From the NCBI GenBank assembly GCA_021813085.1, contig JAKAMA010000191.1, positions 1 to 5,462 on the forward strand: a stretch of DNA of 5,462 bases, read 5' to 3'. The notes under the pieces are model-generated. The model saw nothing but the letters and a program-made list of their open reading frames with translations. It did not search any database and was not told the DNA's origin. Shown piece after piece: positions 4,922 to 5,462 of the stretch (the stretch's first letter is position 1; each line of letters opens with the position of its first letter). This DNA comes from Chloroflexota bacterium (GTDB lineage Bacteria > Chloroflexota > Dehalococcoidia > DSTF01 > JACRBR01). The translations under genes were made by a program, and so were the position numbers.

Positions 4922-5401
4922 CTACTGCACGGCGAGCAGCTCGACGTCGAAGATCAGCGTGGCGTTCGGCGGGATGGTCGGTGGGAAGCCGCGGGCGCCG
5001 TATCCCAGCGCGGCGGGGATGATCAGCCGGCGCTTGCCGCCGACCTTCATCGTCGAGAGCCCCTCCGTCCAGCCGGGGATCACCTGGCTGAGGCCGAAGG
5101 TCGCGGGCTGGCCGCGGTCGACCGAGCTGTCGAACTTCGTCCCGTCGGTGAGCCAGCCGGTGTAGTTGACAGTGACCGTCGAGGTCGCGGTGGGCTGCGC
5201 GCCCGTGCCGACGACCTCGTCGATGTACTTGAGGCCGCTCGCGGTGGTAACGATGGTGCCGTGCACCGCGGGGATGCCGGGCGCATTGCCGTCGCTGTTC
5301 ACGGGCAGCGTCTTCTGGGTCGGCGCCGGCACGCCGGATGAGCCGCCGCAGGCCGCGATGAGGGCGGCGGCGGCGAGCATGCCGAGCGAGAGTAGCTTCA
5401 T
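4922..5401 (-). CDS. FKBP-type peptidyl-prolyl cis-trans isomerase, exported lipoprotein
   Basis: The 159-residue precursor starts with a lipoprotein signal peptide: a Lys at position 2, a hydrophobic stretch, and a lipobox I15-A-A-C18. After cleavage, Cys18 would be lipidated and hold the protein on the outer face of the cytoplasmic membrane. A Gly/Ser/Pro-rich tether (19-50) leads to one FKBP domain (about 51-158). Its active-site residues are Y80 (NYTG), F90-D91 (TKFDSS), F102, V107-I108 and W111 (SQVIPGW), Y134 (GYGARG), and F151 (LIFDVELL). It should assist folding of secreted proteins by isomerising prolyl bonds. AGGAGG lies 9 nt before the ATG at 5401. Compared with the cytoplasmic paralogue downstream, it lacks two residues in the loop just before SQVIPGW. 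Other exported FKBPs often carry a dimerisation domain; this one does not. Confidence 0.93.
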   Translation of the reverse strand: MKLLSLGMLAAAALIAACGGSSGVPAPTQKTLPVNSDGNAPGIPAVHGTIVTTASGLKYIDEVVGTGAQPTATSTVTVNYTGWLTDGTKFDSSVDRGQPATFGLSQVIPGWTEGLSTMKVGGKRRLIIPAALGYGARGFPPTIPPNATLIFDVELLAVQ

Positions 5402-5427
5402 CGATGCGTTCCTCCTGTTGTCGGGGC

Positions 5428-5456
5428 ATTGTCGTGCGTCGGGCGGGCGGGCGCAA
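5428..5456 (-). promoter_or_regulatory. Weak candidate promoter for the FKBP lipoprotein gene
   Basis: On the minus strand TTGCGC (5456-5451) and GACAAT (5433-5428) are separated by 17 nt and lie just upstream of the ribosome binding site. Agreement with consensus is 3 of 6 and 4 of 6, so the correct spacing is the main support. Transcription would start about 20 nt before the ATG. Confidence 0.25.
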
Positions 5457-5462
5457 CACGCG

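Noticed and set aside
4848..5459. Upstream extension of the cytoplasmic FKBP frame to 319 codons
   Set aside because: The extension is an out-of-frame shadow of the lipoprotein FKBP gene. The AGGAG before 4847 and the normal domain length fix the start.

Overview
This is a very GC-rich, tightly packed bacterial window with five complete protein genes I am confident of, a sixth complete gene of unknown function, and one gene cut by the left edge. Third codon positions are almost all G or C. The gene mix (an enolase-superfamily dehydratase with an imidazolonepropionase-like amidohydrolase, a small HD-GYP protein, FKBP-type isomerases, and an apparently leaderless gene) would fit a GC-rich Chloroflexota lineage such as Dehalococcoidia, or an actinobacterium-like organism. 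There is no rRNA or other marker gene, so this taxonomic guess is inference only.

Left block, minus strand (about 2597 down to 1): a three-gene catabolic-looking operon. A mandelate-racemase-type enolase superfamily protein comes first. A small single-pass membrane protein follows, with its GTG start overlapping the enzyme's stop codon. Then, after 18 bases, comes a metal-dependent amidohydrolase that runs off the left edge. The two enzymes may act on the same class of substrate; the membrane protein has no recognisable family.

Centre, plus strand: diverging from that operon across about 125 bases is a stand-alone HD-GYP protein (2723-3322), probably a cyclic-di-GMP phosphodiesterase. The 286-base gap after it is the most interesting non-coding part of the window. 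It holds two near-identical 11-bp tandem repeats, a TATGAT -10 box placed 10 nt downstream of the last repeat core, a roughly 110-base transcribed segment with a strong 13-bp hairpin, and a textbook intrinsic terminator. Together these look like a self-contained small RNA gene or leader under a PhoB/OmpR-type regulator. An alpha/beta hydrolase gene (3609-4391) follows, with a -10-like box 6 nt before its ATG and no Shine-Dalgarno sequence, as expected for a leaderless mRNA.

Right block, minus strand: two tandem FKBP-type peptidyl-prolyl isomerases, one exported as a lipoprotein (5401 to 4922) and one cytoplasmic (4847 to 4500). They are close paralogues and look like a local duplication followed by a change of compartment. 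A 27-base intergenic repeat occurs once on each side of the cytoplasmic copy. The stretch from 5402 to the right edge is the promoter region of the lipoprotein gene. No gene-free stretch exceeds 300 bases. I see no tRNA, rRNA, CRISPR array, transposase or phage gene.
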